Shown here piece by piece: positions 43,800 to 56,793 of a stretch of DNA of 64,000 nucleotides (its first letter is position 1; every line of letters starts with the position of its first letter). The position numbers were made by a program, and so were the translations under genes. The stretch spans positions 1 to 64,000 of the forward strand of contig NW_022204968.1 in assembly GCF_008831285.2 (NCBI RefSeq). Reading direction: 5' to 3'. The notes beneath the pieces were generated by a model. It was given only the letters and a program-made list of their open reading frames with translations. It was not told where the DNA came from and did no database searches. This DNA comes from Nymphaea colorata. Lineage: Eukaryota; Streptophyta; Magnoliopsida; Nymphaeales; Nymphaeaceae.

Positions 43800-46417
43800 T
43801 CATGAGTTTTGGTGACTGTTGACGATGAGAATCCTCCTTCCGAGCTCACTGTGCTTCATCTTCATCAATCTTTCCTTCATCTACTGCAAGGAAAGCCGGT
43901 CAAGGTCGCAAAGGTTCACCACATTCTTCTTAGAACTGCGTGCCTTGCGCTACTCCCACTTTATCTTCGGCAGAATAGCATTAGCGTCTTATATTTCGGG
44001 TGTTTTTCTGCATTACTCGGTACGCATGCGTTGCTTTTGGTCGTTACGGGTGACAGCTGTGCTCCATTGCCCTTGGTGTCCTTCTTTTCCTTTACAGGTA
44101 AGAATTGTTGTCCCTCTTTCTAACCAATCGCTAAAATAAGGAGCCTTAGAGCTACTAAGCTTCTTTGGTGAGCATCATTACTAACTTTTGCTAAAATTGC
44201 CTTCTTATTGGCGAATTCTAATCCTCATTTTCACTGTCGGAATCATAACCTTCGTCCTTTCTGTGGTTTCTCACTTATTCGCCCATTTTGATCAAAATTT
44301 CCTTCAGCGGCATGATTATCTTCTACTTTTGATCAGTTTAACTCAACATATTGCCAAAGTCGATGACGCTAGAGAGGATATCTTCACCCATTTTCAGGAT
44401 ATCTCTTTAGTTGATTCTTTTTCCTCTATATAGCCGAATGAGCTTTATATTGTATAGCTATAGGGAAAACCAACTTGTTGAAGAAGATGTAGCGGGAGCA
44501 TCCTTTCTTATATGGTTATAGATTGTAGCTACATTGACTTAGCTAAAAGTTTGGATTCCGCTTGCTGATGAGATAGGGTAAGACTTTGGACAAATCATAG
44601 AGTTATGAGCTTTTGTGATGAGGGGCCATAGGAAAAAACATTTTATTAGGAAGAATGGCCATGAAAATCTATGAAAATTTTGATTTTTTTAGCATGCTAT
44701 TTTTTCTTTCTCTTGAAATACGATGTGATTCCCTTCAACTAAGGGAAAAGATGATACCTGTTGGTTTCTTCATCGATATACCAGTGGCGGTTGAAGTCAA
44801 ACCCCTGCAAGCCTGTCCTATTGTTTCCCAAAATACTCCATCGATGTTGACCATGGGTATAAGGATCCAGGTGAAATTGTTTAGCGACTCTAGGAGTCTG
44901 TTTACGAATCCCTCCATGAGCCATGAGCCTACGCTTTATCCGGGATGTTGGCGAGCCATAGCCACCACGATCACATTGCTATTTGCATTCTCATTCACCA
45001 AAAAGGCCTCTATCTTGTTTCCCAAGACAGTCCTCGAGATCTATGCGCGATGGAAGGGGACAGATTTGTATATCTTGGAGTATCTACTGTAGGGATAGGC
45101 GGTTGACTGCTAAACTACACTTCATCATTGGCAATATCAAAGGAATATTCGAAGGAAAGTTAAAAAGTTGCGGCTAGCTTTCTTCCTAAGCCTGTCCGTA
45201 GGTAACTTCCCTATATCTGCTCGTAAAACCTATGCTGTTTGGCCGCAGACCGATGGTAGGGTTTTAAGCCATCGGTATAACTCATTTTCTTTTTGAGTAA
45301 ATTCTTGATGGTGATGGTGACGTTGGCGATCCTTTTATTTCTAACCTTGAAGTAAAACCACTGGAAGTGAGTCATGGTATTGGTGTCAGGTTTGAGATAG
45401 AGTTCATAGCTGTTATTGCGGTAGATCACATACTGCAGGTTTGCACTCTCGAAGGCGGAATCGAATGCCAGGGTGTTGTTGATGAGGATGCCGTTGGGAC
45501 GGTAGATGGGAGCGGGGTGGGTTGCTGCGAATTGCTTGAGCAGATACTATTGCAGATCGTTATTTATGTAGGCATCGGGAGCGATGGTGGGCTTGGCCAC
45601 TGGTTTGAGCTTGAGCGGATTGTGGTAGGCCCTGTGGTGGGACTCCTTGAAGCTCAGACAGGGCGAATAACTGTATTCCATGTACTCGGTAGGAGATTAC
45701 TATGCGAAGCCTTCCTCCTCGTTCATTTGCAGCATTATAATCACCTCATGCCGTGCGTTTGCAGTTATTCCTTATAAAAACAGTCACGGATCGAACGGAA
45801 GACCTTTTGTGAGGGGAAATGGGAAAAAGAGTATCAAAGATCAAGGTGGTTGGAGTATGCCCTTTCGCCTTTGTGTTCAGGTAGAATTTCATGAAATCTT
45901 TGTTGAGAGCAACCTCGCGAATGAACTGCATAAGACCACGCTTCTTCGCGCATTCCTCGTTCATCAGTCGCCTCGCTTTCCCCCTTAGAACTCGATGAGT
46001 GACAACTGGCTCGCCCATTTGGACAGTAGAGACTTTACGCTCAAGAGAAGCTGTATCGATGGTATGCTTTCCTCTCTCGGTAACTGTACGCTTTTGCCTG
46101 TGAGTGGTGACTTTGACTTCAGAACCATTCCACCGTTCAGAGCTCCATATCTTGATTTAGAAGAAGGCTGCGTGACAGGAGCAGCTTATGTGAAGTCAAG
46201 GCTTTGGTGGGACATCTTGAGGACTCCTTTTGACTTTTTGGTGGAGTTGTGCAGTGGCTAGGTGACTCTGGGCAAGCGCAGGAAGGTGCGTTTGTGGAGG
46301 TGAGCATTATTGGGAGCGATGAACTGTTTCCTTCGTCGATATCGTCCTGGTCGAGATAGCTGAGGCCGCGCACCCAGGACCAAGCTCAATAAAAGTTTTA
46401 TTATCGTTTTGATTCAT
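43800..46417 (-). CDS. M14 cytosolic carboxypeptidase (CCP/AGTPBP1 type)
   Basis: About 870 residues over several one-base losses. The N-domain has YELYLKPDTNTMTHFQWFYF and YTDGLKPYHRS, as in tubulin-deglutamylating CCPs. Peptidase: the zinc motif ARQHPGESVGSWLMEG (HxxE), PMVNIDGVFW, GNNRTGLQGFDFNRHW (NR), the third zinc ligand in FIDFHGHS, and the catalytic Glu in YSYTIESSFGY. Both essential glutamates, in HPGES and YTIES, are encoded by UAA (44936-44938 and 44445-44447, minus strand). The acidic C-terminal tail (DSDSENEDE) ends at UGA 43800-43802. Such enzymes trim polyglutamate from tubulin, which fits a ciliated cell. Confidence 0.93.
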
Positions 46418-46547
46418 TCATTATAATCCCATCTTTGTCCGATCCCCGCAGACAACTTTCCCTTTATATCTCCAGCATTGCCCCATATTTCAAAATTACA
46501 CTTCATGGCCAATTTGAATGAATGATAGTCACATGATGATTGATTTA

Positions 46548-46915
46548 TCAATTTTCGTCCTCGCTGGAGCGAGGGTATTTGCCAGTATGTAAGTTTTCTC
46601 CACTTTTGAGTTCCTTTTCTCCGTGGGCGTAGGAGCACTGATCGCGATATTTGCAATATCCTTTTTCCATGTAATTCTTGCACAGTTTGGTTTTATACTT
46701 GGTCTTTATCTGATCCTCGGAGTGTCTGAATTCGCAGGTGTCTCCCTTCCTGCACTAGTTCTTGAGGAAGTAGCGGCAGACCCCTCGCGTTCCAGTTTGA
46801 AGAATTCCTCCATTTCGGACTATTGGCAGATGTTGATGGTGAAGGAGGGCTTGGCGGAGGAGGTGAGGATGGAGTTGAGGGCGATTTCGACCTCTTTGGA
46901 TAGAGTGCTCTTCAT
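46548..46915 (-). CDS. Tandem CCCH zinc-finger protein
   Basis: About 122 residues: a helical N-terminus (MKSTLSKEVEIALNSIL), then two CCCH fingers, CRYFLKNECRKGDTCEFRH (C-x7-C-x5-C-x3-H) and CKNYMEKGYCKYRDQCSYAH (C-x8-C-x5-C-x3-H), each preceded by a linker of the YKTKLC type seen in TIS11/tristetraprolin. A basic, Ser-rich tail ends at UGA 46548-46550. One base is missing near 46784. Such proteins bind AU-rich RNA and control mRNA decay or processing. Confidence 0.88.
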
Positions 46916-47065
46916 GGTGACGATTAATTATTATCACAATGCATCTATTGCTTTATTCATAGAAATGAATGCCATTTTGGCAAGCAAGCGCAGCAAGGAA
47001 GGATGGAATAAGTAATAATAGTATTATGATTGATAGGGATGGGATAAACACACAGATTCAAAATA

Positions 47066-48763
47066 TCATGCAGATTTTTTATCGAAGAGCCGATGATTGA
47101 AGGCAGCTCTAATGTCCATTCTTTGCTCCACGTTGAAACAGAGGCAATCCCTGATGAAATCCTTGCTCTCCTGGCTGATGAATCCCTTCTGGGTATTGGG
47201 GAAGTTGACCACGCTGGCCTTGAGCATGATCCCTTCGTTGAGGATGCGCATCTGGCTCATCTGGTTGCCGAAGGGTTTTCTCCGAAGATCATCTCATAGT
47301 AGATGACGCCGACCGACCAGATGTCCACCTTGGTGGAGATGAGCGGTTTTTGGTCGTTGATGAAGCACTCGGGCGGCAGGTACCAGTAGGTCCCCACGCC
47401 CTGGGAGGTCAGCTCGATGAACTCCTCCTTGGTGATCTTGCACAGGCCGAAGTCGGTGATCTTGACCTTCCCCTTGTGGAAAGGATGTTCTGCGGTTTTA
47501 GGTCGTAGTGGATGACCTTGTCCGGCAGCTCGTGCAGGTAGCGGATGGCGCTCATCACCTGCCGGATGATCAGCTTGGCCTCCTTCTCGGGGATCTTCTT
47601 GTGCTTCTTCAGGTAGTAGGAGAGATCGGGCCCTCGCAAAACTATAGGACCGTGCAGAAGGAGGTGGCATCGATTTCCACCGTGTCGTAAGCTGGACATA
47701 TTGGGGTGGCAGAGCAATTTGTGGACGCTGTTTTCCCTAAGGGCGTGCTTTACGTAGTTTTCCTTGGCGTTGGTGTTCCATTTGGCATTGAATTCGTGCA
47801 CTTTCACAGCTACGTCTCTGAGCTATTCGCAGTCGAAGCCTTTGTAGACTTCGCTGAAGCCGCCCTTCCCCAGCAGGCCAAGCAGCTGGTATTTCCTGAT
47901 GCGAGGCCACCCTCCGTTGCCTCCTCCCTCTAGTTGACCGTATCTAGAGTGCTACTCCTCGTAAAGTAGTCTGTATTATTTTACGTGGAGGGCCTTTTCT
48001 CCTACAGTCTCTTTAGCACTTCCTGACAGTGGCTTTCCTAACGGCTCAGGAACTGCGCCTGGCTTGCCAAAGCTACTTTCCATTCTTCAGACTCCTCTCC
48101 ATCCTTTCCCTTCCTTGCCTGTCTTTTGGACCGATCTAATGCCTCTTTTTCTCTCTGAATTGCCTATAGTTTTCCCTAATTTCCCTAAGTTCTATTCCAT
48201 CGATCCAATGTTCCTTTCCTTTGCGGTCGGACATGTACTCGCCGAGACGGATCTTGTTATTGCTGACTCTGAGTCTGAGTTAATTGCGGCGCACGCAATG
48301 CAATCGTACTGTTGATTCCACAATTTAATTTCTAAATTTGCTCAGCAATTCCTCTTTCTCTTTCAGCTTCTCCCGCAACACCCTCACTTCCTCCTTGAGG
48401 GACTCGTCGCGTTGCTCTTGCTGTCGTCGGGAGAGGCGGGAGAGCGAGTGGTGGTGGTTGGGTGGGAGTGGGGAGGGCGGAGGAGGGGGGAGAGGGGCGG
48501 TGGGGGTGGTTGCGGACTGGGAAATAGTCGGTGATCTTCCTATTGAGCTTCATTTCCTCCTCGGAGAGGCGGATGTTGGAGTGGAGGGGGCTTTCCTCCT
48601 GCGGTTCCTCCACCAGTTTATGCAGCACCGGCATTAGTTTCTTAGAGTCTGTGCTCTTGATGCTCTTCAGCGATTCCTCGTTGGGCAACGCTCCGCCCAC
48701 CCTGCTGGGCCTCCTCATGCGATTCTCCAGCATGCGTATGCGTTCCAGCTCCTATGACTCCAT
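47066..48763 (-). CDS. TLK: Tousled-like protein kinase
   Basis: The kinase domain matches TLK closely: G-loop [34 protein letters not shown] (the TLK-specific QLNxxW region), [25 protein letters not shown], catalytic loop [11 protein letters not shown] (Tyr for Arg as in TLKs), [45 protein letters not shown], then [15 protein letters not shown] to UGA 47066-47068. The N-terminal third has coiled coils ([10 protein letters not shown]) and a Pro/His-rich stretch. TLKs phosphorylate Asf1 during S phase. Several base losses are present. Confidence 0.93.
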
Positions 48764-49020
48764 CGCGCCAAAAAATGTATTATAAAACGGGGAGAACCCA
48801 TCTACGCGCATTACTTGATGAAGGGATACAGAAATAGACGCAAGATCATCGTCCTTGGAGGAAGGGATTGTCCAAACTCCGAGGATATAGATATCATGCA
48901 AATTTGGCCGAAAAGAAAGGCGATCGATCGATGCTTTTATCGGGTGGGGTTTGGTGGGCGTTTGTGGATTGGTGGGTGATGATTTATTGGGATAATAAAA
49001 TAGTAGAACCATTCCGTTAG

Positions 49021-49997
49021 CATGGGTACGTACCTCAGCAAAAACGAAGAGGAGATCAGCGAATCCCTGAAGGAAGAATACGACATAGAGGCACAGCCCT
49101 ACCTGCTGCACAGACGCACCCAGCAGTTGTGCACTTTGCACAAGCTGACAGCCAGCTCGATGGCGGATTGCGCACGCATTCGGCAGGCCATCGACGAGTA
49201 CCAGAAGAGTCGCTGCGAATCCATCTCCAAATTGAGGACCCACTACCACCTGGATAGCACAGGATACTGCTCTGACGAACAGAGCTTCTTCCTTGTTTTT
49301 TAGGGACAGAATAGCTACACGCTTAGAGAGGAATTCGCGAAACGCAGGCTATATCGATCGCCCTTTAATGAAATCGAGATACAACAAGTGGCATAGACTT
49401 TTCTTTGCGGACTTAGGGAGTACGACCACCGTTTCCAGCGCGATTACGACCGTCTTTCGCTCTAAAGCTTGGTGATCGACCAGAGGACAAAAAGATTGTA
49501 TCTTCGCGATCCTGGCTGGCGGGCGAGAAGCCAGGACAAGGCGACCCCCTCACTTCTCTGCTCCTCCACTACCCTTCGCCCTAAAAACTGCGCACGGCCT
49601 ACAGCAGCAAGTGCGAGGACTACAAGGAATTCCTATCCAACCTCTTCAGCGTGGCAGCCATCGCGCTCGAGCTGAAACGGCTGGAGTTTGCCGATGGGAT
49701 CTACATCAAGAAGAGAGAAGTCAACTACGAGGAGATCAAGGTGAGATTGAAATAGTTTGTTAATGAGAGGCTGAAGAAGGGATTGGAGTGTCTCTTGGAT
49801 CCCAATCCCAACGAACGCAAGAAGATATTCCAGATGTGGGGGATAGAGAACAGATAATAGCATTTTCTGGAGCCAATCTTGGCTCAAAAGTAAGACAGTT
49901 CCCCCATCCTCAAATCCAAAACAAGCATGAGCAAGCTCCCCACCTTTCACAGTTCCATTTGGCCTCTACTTCTAACCTCCTCCAGCAAGAGCGGCAA
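49021..49997 (+). CDS. Kinase-like (probable pseudokinase) protein, N-myristoylation motif
   Basis: MGTYLSKNEEE carries a Gly2/Ser6 myristoylation pattern. The frame has a kinase-like flow (LVFEGQNSYTLREEF hinge, FLCGLREYDHRF, SLVIDQRTKRLYLRDPGW, YKEFLSNLFSVAAIALELKR) but lacks a G-loop, HRD and DFG, so a divergent pseudokinase is the best guess. It continues through FADGIYIKKREVNYEEIKVR to LDPNPNERKKIFQMWGIENR, and then sense UAR codons lead into the Pro/Ser-rich region ahead of the MORN repeats. Whether a UGA really ends it near 49997 or it is fused to the next gene cannot be decided here. Confidence 0.5.
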
Positions 49998-51503
49998 CTG
50001 AAGCTGGTGCCATCGGAGACAGTGATAGTGCCTCCTCTCACCATACAGCAAACCGGCAGAACAACATAGCAACTTAGCGGAAGGACCAACAGAAGCTTAG
50101 AAAAGCAGCAAATGCAACCTACCTTCCTCCATCATCAATCATTCCTCCTTCTTCCCACATCAGCAAGATAACGCAAAGCAAGTCTACCATCCACATCCTG
50201 TGTACGTCCCAATGCTCTTCCAAATGGACAATATTATGGGCCTCCTGTTCCAGTTTTCCAATCACTACCACTGCTCCACGCCAACAGCAACCTCTCCCTG
50301 CCTTCATCGATCAAAAACAGCTCACAGCAAGCCTCTCCAGATGCCTTCCTTTACCTTTACCCCTCCTCCACTAACTTCAGACATCTTTAATCGCAAAAAT
50401 GGAGAAACTTTCCTCAATGATTCAAAAAACCAATCAGTTCCTAGCTTCGTGAAGCCTCAAACCCTGCCAACCTATGTGCCTCCACCAACTGTTGCTAATT
50501 CTGCAGTTTCAAAGCCACAATCAAATGGTGGTCTTCAATCCTCTAGCTGACTATAAGTAAAGCATATACGAACCCATTCGACCATCAAACGAAGTCAGTC
50601 CTCAAACCTACGTCGAAAGCCCAGTCAAGTAGCGAGAAATAAGATCGATATTGGTCGATTAAAAGCACGAAGCTCACCCGCCTATCGAGAAGAGTCCCAG
50701 CATCATCGACAAGATCCTGGCTGAAAATGTGGAAAACCACCAGGAGGAGCTTCGTCCTGCTCCACCCAAGCACGATAAGCATAAATAGGCAGAAATCGCC
50801 AGCAACCTCCTCAAAGCCATCAACGAGAAGAAAACTCGCCAGCCATCATCCAGGACAACAACTAATAATCTAATCCTCCATCAAAAACGAGCTTTCCGAT
50901 ACTCCCGTCCGCCCCACCTCCAAAAAAATACAATTCCACCATCGTGGAGGTCAGGGACGAGGATTCCCCTTAGCCTTCCCTCCGTCCTAGGAGGCAGTAT
51001 AGGAGGAATACGTGGTGGAGGAGTATTAAACCGGCAGCAGATACTAAGGATTCAAGAGCAACGGCATGCGGAATGGCCGAGGCAAGTTTTACTACCAGGA
51101 CGGAGGTACTACGAGGGACACTGGCGCAACAACAAGATGGATGGCTTCGGCGTCTCTACTACTAGGGAGGCAAGCTGGCCTACTAGGGCAACTGGTCGCA
51201 GGACGAATTCAACGGCTCAGGGAAGGTCTACAACGACAATCCAGTCCTCCTCAATGACGTCTTCGACTATACCAACTTCTAGCTGCTGGAGGACTACTGG
51301 TAATACTACGAAGGCATGCTGGTGCACGACACAAAGAGGGGAGGGGACGCATCAGGCTCTCCAACGGAGAGATTTTCTAGGGTGATTTCCACAACGACCG
51401 CATCCAAGGCTTCGGGAAGTTCTACAACATGGACGGGAAGGTGATCGAGGGCATTTGGCGAGAGTCCAAGCTGATAAAGGTGATCAACGCTGGCGACAGG
51501 TGA
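49998..51503 (+). CDS. MORN-repeat protein with disordered N-terminal region
   Basis: A Gln/Ser/Pro-rich stretch (TFTPPPLTSDIFNRKNGETF, PSFVKPQTLPTYVPPPTV) is followed by a charged linker (VEKSPSIIDKILAENVENHQ-like) and then MORN repeats: YEGFKSNGMRNGRGKFYYQD, GHWRNNKMDGFGV, YYEGGKLAYEGNWSQDEFNG, FEGDFHNDRIQGFGKFYN, ending VINAGDR at UGA 51501-51503. In three MORN signatures (YYEGG, AYEGNW, FEGDF) the E is a UAG. MORN repeats bind phospholipids and organise cortical or ciliary structures. Many one-base losses are present. It could form one protein with the kinase-like gene. Confidence 0.7.
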
Positions 51504-51554
51504 TAGTGATTCGGTTAATATGTGAGCTTAGCAATTATATCAATAAATTATGTA

Positions 51555-52486
51555 TCATTTGGTTGCCTTTGATTAGAGTTAGTTCAATATCCTCCTAGCT
51601 TCATCCAAACTGGGCATGCTGATATACTCATAATCCCCTGTGTTCTGGTAATGACCATGATAGAGCTAGATTATGCTATTTTTGAGTAATTACTAAGGGA
51701 TGGCCAAGCTTGCATGTGCATCCTCATTTCTTAGTAGGTGTGGCTTTTAAAGTAATCGTCGCTGGTGATTAAGTCCAATATTTGGGGACTGCAATTGTAG
51801 CGATAGTTGCCTGGAGCCAGCAATACAAAAGCATACGTCAGTTATAGTTTGGCTATCTATTAGATTTATTCTTATGAGAGATTTCTTGCTTGGTTGTTTG
51901 TGCTTTCATCATCAAACCAATCCGTGGCTTAGAGAGGCCTCATGGACTATTTGTGTATGGTTTCGGTGGAGGATTAAAGGGATCGTCTCATTTGGTTGGT
52001 CGGATTATGACTAAATAACTGTGATCGCCCTTGAAATAGAATTCCCTTCCTCGGTAGGGCTCCAAACTTACTGCTTCCTCTTCCGCGTCATAGGAAAAGG
52101 AGTGATCAGGATAGTACTCAGATTCCTCTGATAAGGATTAATGCTAATCATCAAGCTCCTCTCGGGATCAGCTCTTCTTTTAGGTACGCTATCGTTTTGC
52201 CATCTTTTTCGGGTCTGGTAATTGCTCCTCCGTGGGGATAAAGTTAATACGCTGATGATTGCTCCAGGTAGGTTAGGCATATAGGGTCTCCAGTGCTTAG
52301 GAATCATCTCGGCTTCGTTATCGTCATCCCTCTTTCGTCCTATTTTATAAAGTAAATTTACCAAACTAAGTGGTAATAATAAAGGGATCATGGGCATGCC
52401 GAAACGATATCCATAGCAAAAGCGTTCCTATGGCTATTGCTTTTAGTAGACTCATCATAGAAGTGCTTCAAATCATTTGAGATCAT
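51555..52486 (-). CDS. Hypothetical protein
   Basis: Assembled across about six one-base losses: MISNDLKHFYDESTKSNSHR, HDPFIITTEFGKFTLENRTK, AEMIPKHWRPYMPNLP, INFIPTEEQLPDPKKMAKR, an acidic stretch (SLSEESEYYPDHSFSYDAEE), SLEPYRGREFYFKGDHSYLV, LAPGNYRYNCSPQILDLITS and a C-terminal EYISMPSLDEARRILNELE to UGA 51555-51557. Composition is convincing at every step, and UAR reads well as Glu. No family recognised. The beta-rich centre could be a small binding domain. Confidence 0.5.
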
Positions 52487-52672
52487 TCTATACTCAATTA
52501 TGCGATTCTCTTGGGCTTTATTCATGTATTTTATTCATGGAAGCCCAGCTGCATATGAAGCCATCATGATTCACCAATCATCATGATATCATAATGATAT
52601 GATCATGTTTATAATTCAAGTAAACTGTATGGATTAATAGGATTATGGTAAAAAAAGAAAAGCCTATATCAC

Positions 52673-53037
52673 TCAGTAGAACTCGACGGTGTTTCCATCC
52701 CTGTGGAAATAGCCGATCATTGCCCAGTTGAGGTAGCCTCCGTCTCCTTCGAGGATGAACTTGGTCTTCTGTCCCCTCCTCATGAAGTAGACCTCATAGC
52801 CGTAGGAGTTCCCCCATCCGGTGTTGAATTCCACGTGCTGGTGGATGCGCTCTCCATAGGCGAAGCGGTGCTTGGTGTGCACCATTATGATGTTGTAGTT
52901 GGGGTTCTCCTTGAAGAGGCGGGCGACGGTCTCCTGGGTGAACTTTGACCTCTTCTCCTTGGGATCGAAGCCGTTGGAGATCATGTAATCAGGTCGGCGA
53001 TCAGCTTGCCTACGTTCTCTGCGTTTCTTTCGTTCAT
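52673..53037 (-). CDS. Hypothetical beta-rich protein
   Basis: About 121 residues with one lost base near 52983: MNERNAENVGKLIADLI, then FDPKEKRSKFTQETVARLFK, YNIIMVHTKHRFAYGERIHQ, HVEFNTGWGNSYGYEVYFMR and GGYLNWAMIGYFHRDGNTVE, ending FY at UGA 52673-52675. The many Tyr/Trp/Gly residues and the GDGGYLNWAMIG turn suggest a compact beta-sandwich or lectin-like fold. I cannot name the family. Confidence 0.6.
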
Positions 53038-53245
53038 CTTTAATTAATTATTTGGGACCTCGCCATAAAGTACTTATATTATTGCCGTAGCTTACAACGC
53101 ATAAATTCTGACCATTTCCAATTTATGCAAAATCCTTTATTAATAATAAAAAAAAGAGCATCCAAACTCATCTTCTTCATGAAGCACAATGCATTCCTTC
53201 TTCATTGATCACTTTGATCGGTCTTATAACTCACTGTAATATAGA

Positions 53246-55265
53246 TCAATAAATTAGAGTGTAGGCCTGGAAGAGGGGATCTTGCAGCTTCTAAAACACT
53301 GGCATTTGCTGCACCTGAGCCACTTTCTGCTTCTTCAGGTCGTAAACGTCCACCCCGTGGGGGATGTTGCCGAAGACGTAAGCCATTCCGTTCTTGTCCA
53401 CGAAGACCTTGAGGTTTGTTCCAGGATTGCTCAGATGGCCGACCGGCTATAGCTACAGTTTCATGCATTTCTAGTACTTAACTCCCTGGTCGAGGTCGAT
53501 GTTGAGCCTGAAAACCTTCTGGATGTCGCTGTCCGAGCTGCCGCCGAAGAGATAAATGACGTTGCTGTATACAATGGGGTCATCGATTATACGGAAAGCT
53601 AGAACTTGCTGTCCATCTCAACCCACCTGTTCTCGGAGGAATGTATATCTCCGCCTCATTAGATTTTACTCCGTTTCCCTTGTATCCGCCAATCACCACG
53701 ATAAACTCCCCAAAGGCCACAGCTGTAGCGGATTGCCTCTTGTTTTCATGGCAGCGATCGGTTCCTAAGTAATTGCAACGCATACCCACTTGTACTTCTC
53801 GAAGGAGAAGCGCTAGCATTGGTTGATTATGGCGACATCATCATCTCCCAGTTCCTTCCTCCAATCGCGTATAAGTAGCTGCCTAAGACCACTGCAGAGA
53901 AAGCGTATCTGGGGGTAATCATAGGCTCCAGCATTTTGATCTAGTTGTCGAGCAGGTTGAAGCTGTAGGCTGTGTTGGTGACCTAGGAAAGGTCAGGATT
54001 GATGCCTCCCAGCACGAAGCAGTGCTACTTGTTGACCTTTATCACAGCTAAATTAAAGGGGATTACTGGTGAACTGGTAGAAGGAGTGCATGAGGGATTG
54101 CCCCTCACTTATCACCACAAAGTTATCAGTATTGACTACCTTTGCGAACGGCTAGAAGGCGTGGCCAAAATGCATACTCTGTTTTCGAAAAGGGGAAGCC
54201 CCTAATTCTTCTTGACGAATCTGAGACTGGTTTGCGGTGCAAACTGCGTGAAGGAGTTCATTCCTTCATGGTGCAATACTACAGGTATGATGGCTAGTTG
54301 CTGAGAGAACTTCGCTGTTAGACGATCGAGTAATATTCAATCCGTTCGCAGCCGCCTCCGATGAGGATGACTTCCCCGTTGACCACCGTTCCCTTGTGGA
54401 AGGAACGCAGCTCCACCGTCCCCCCGTATCCGCTCACCGTGGACTTGTCCAGGTTCAGCTAGACCACCCGGTTGGACTTGCCGAAATTGGTCTTCCCCCC
54501 GAAGATGAGCACAGAACATTCGGAATCGGCTTCTTCACTGCAAGCCCCCTAGAAGCCTTCGTGGAGGGCGTAAGGCAGCCTCCTCCAACTGCTATCCCCT
54601 GGCGAGTAGATTAATTGCTTTGGTGCGATTGTTGTTGCCAGAATATCCTCCAAAGACGTACAGATGTTCTCCATATTGGATGACGGTGGCTGCAGCTCGG
54701 GGTACTGCATGGAGGGGATGGCCTTCCACTTCTTATTGCCGAAGTCGAATCCCTCGCAGGCGGAAAGCAGGCCGTTTTCATCGGAGCCGTACTGTCTGCC
54801 GCCGATGACGAAGAGAGTTTGGTTGAGCTGGATGGCACAGTGGGCGTAACGCGCGTTTATCATATCCGGCATGACTTAGAAGGAGTTCTAGGGGTCTTGA
54901 AGAAGCTTGTTCATGTTGACTCTGAGAAACCTCCGGATATGGTTCCTTCTAGTATTGCGAGTCGATAGTTGCTTTTGAGCTGACATTGGCTTCCAGATCC
55001 TCCACTCCTCCAGTGATGAATCCCAGTCCTGGGTTCTGCAGCAGGGCGTGGCAGTACCTGGGAATGGCGATGCGCGAGGGGATGGGTATGAAGGCGGAGG
55101 GGGTGAAGCCGAGCACGAGGCCATTGGTGGCTGTGTTGCCGATGAGGTCAGCAGGAAGTCCTCGGGCGAGTGGTGTTGGTTGGAGGAGAGTGGTTGTTGC
55201 TTGCGCGGTGAGCTGGAGACCTTCTGGAGAGGATCAGAAGCCTCGTTGGATTGGCTGCATCCCAT
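53246..55265 (-). CDS. Kelch-repeat protein with acylated N-terminus
   Basis: MGCSQSNEASDP is a dual myristoylation/palmitoylation motif (Gly2, Cys3). A linker is followed by kelch blades: INARYAHCAIQLNQTLFVIG, YGEHLYVFGGYSGNNNRT, CSVLIFGGKTNFGKSNRVVE, GEVILIGGGCERIEYYS, FVLGGINPDLSEVTNTAYSF, RYAFSAVVLGSYLYAIGG, GEFIVVIGGYKGNGVKSN, IYLFGGSSDSDI, and a last partial blade ending FQAYTLIY at UGA 53246-53248. This is a full beta-propeller of about 670 residues. Many one-base losses occur. It is probably a membrane-tethered scaffold. Confidence 0.85.
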
Positions 55266-55544
55266 CTTCAGTTATATTATACCACTCGAAAGAATAGAAC
55301 ACACCCAAACAGAATATAGGCTTACAAGTATCTTCGGTTTATTGGATAAATTCCATGATTTGCAATTCGATATGCCAAAATCATCAAAAAATACGGCCTT
55401 ATCCTTCTATAATCCGAAAATACAGCAATAATTCCGCTTCATCTTCCATGATCCATCTGGTTTCCCCCTCTTCCCTCCTCTTTTCTGGTCTTATTGCGGT
55501 CGCAAAAAGATAACTTCCTTCCTTGTGAGGGTTATAATAAATAG

Positions 55545-56760
<1,216 letters not shown>

Positions 56761-56793
56761 TGGCATTTTTAATGTTTATGATCATAATCAATC

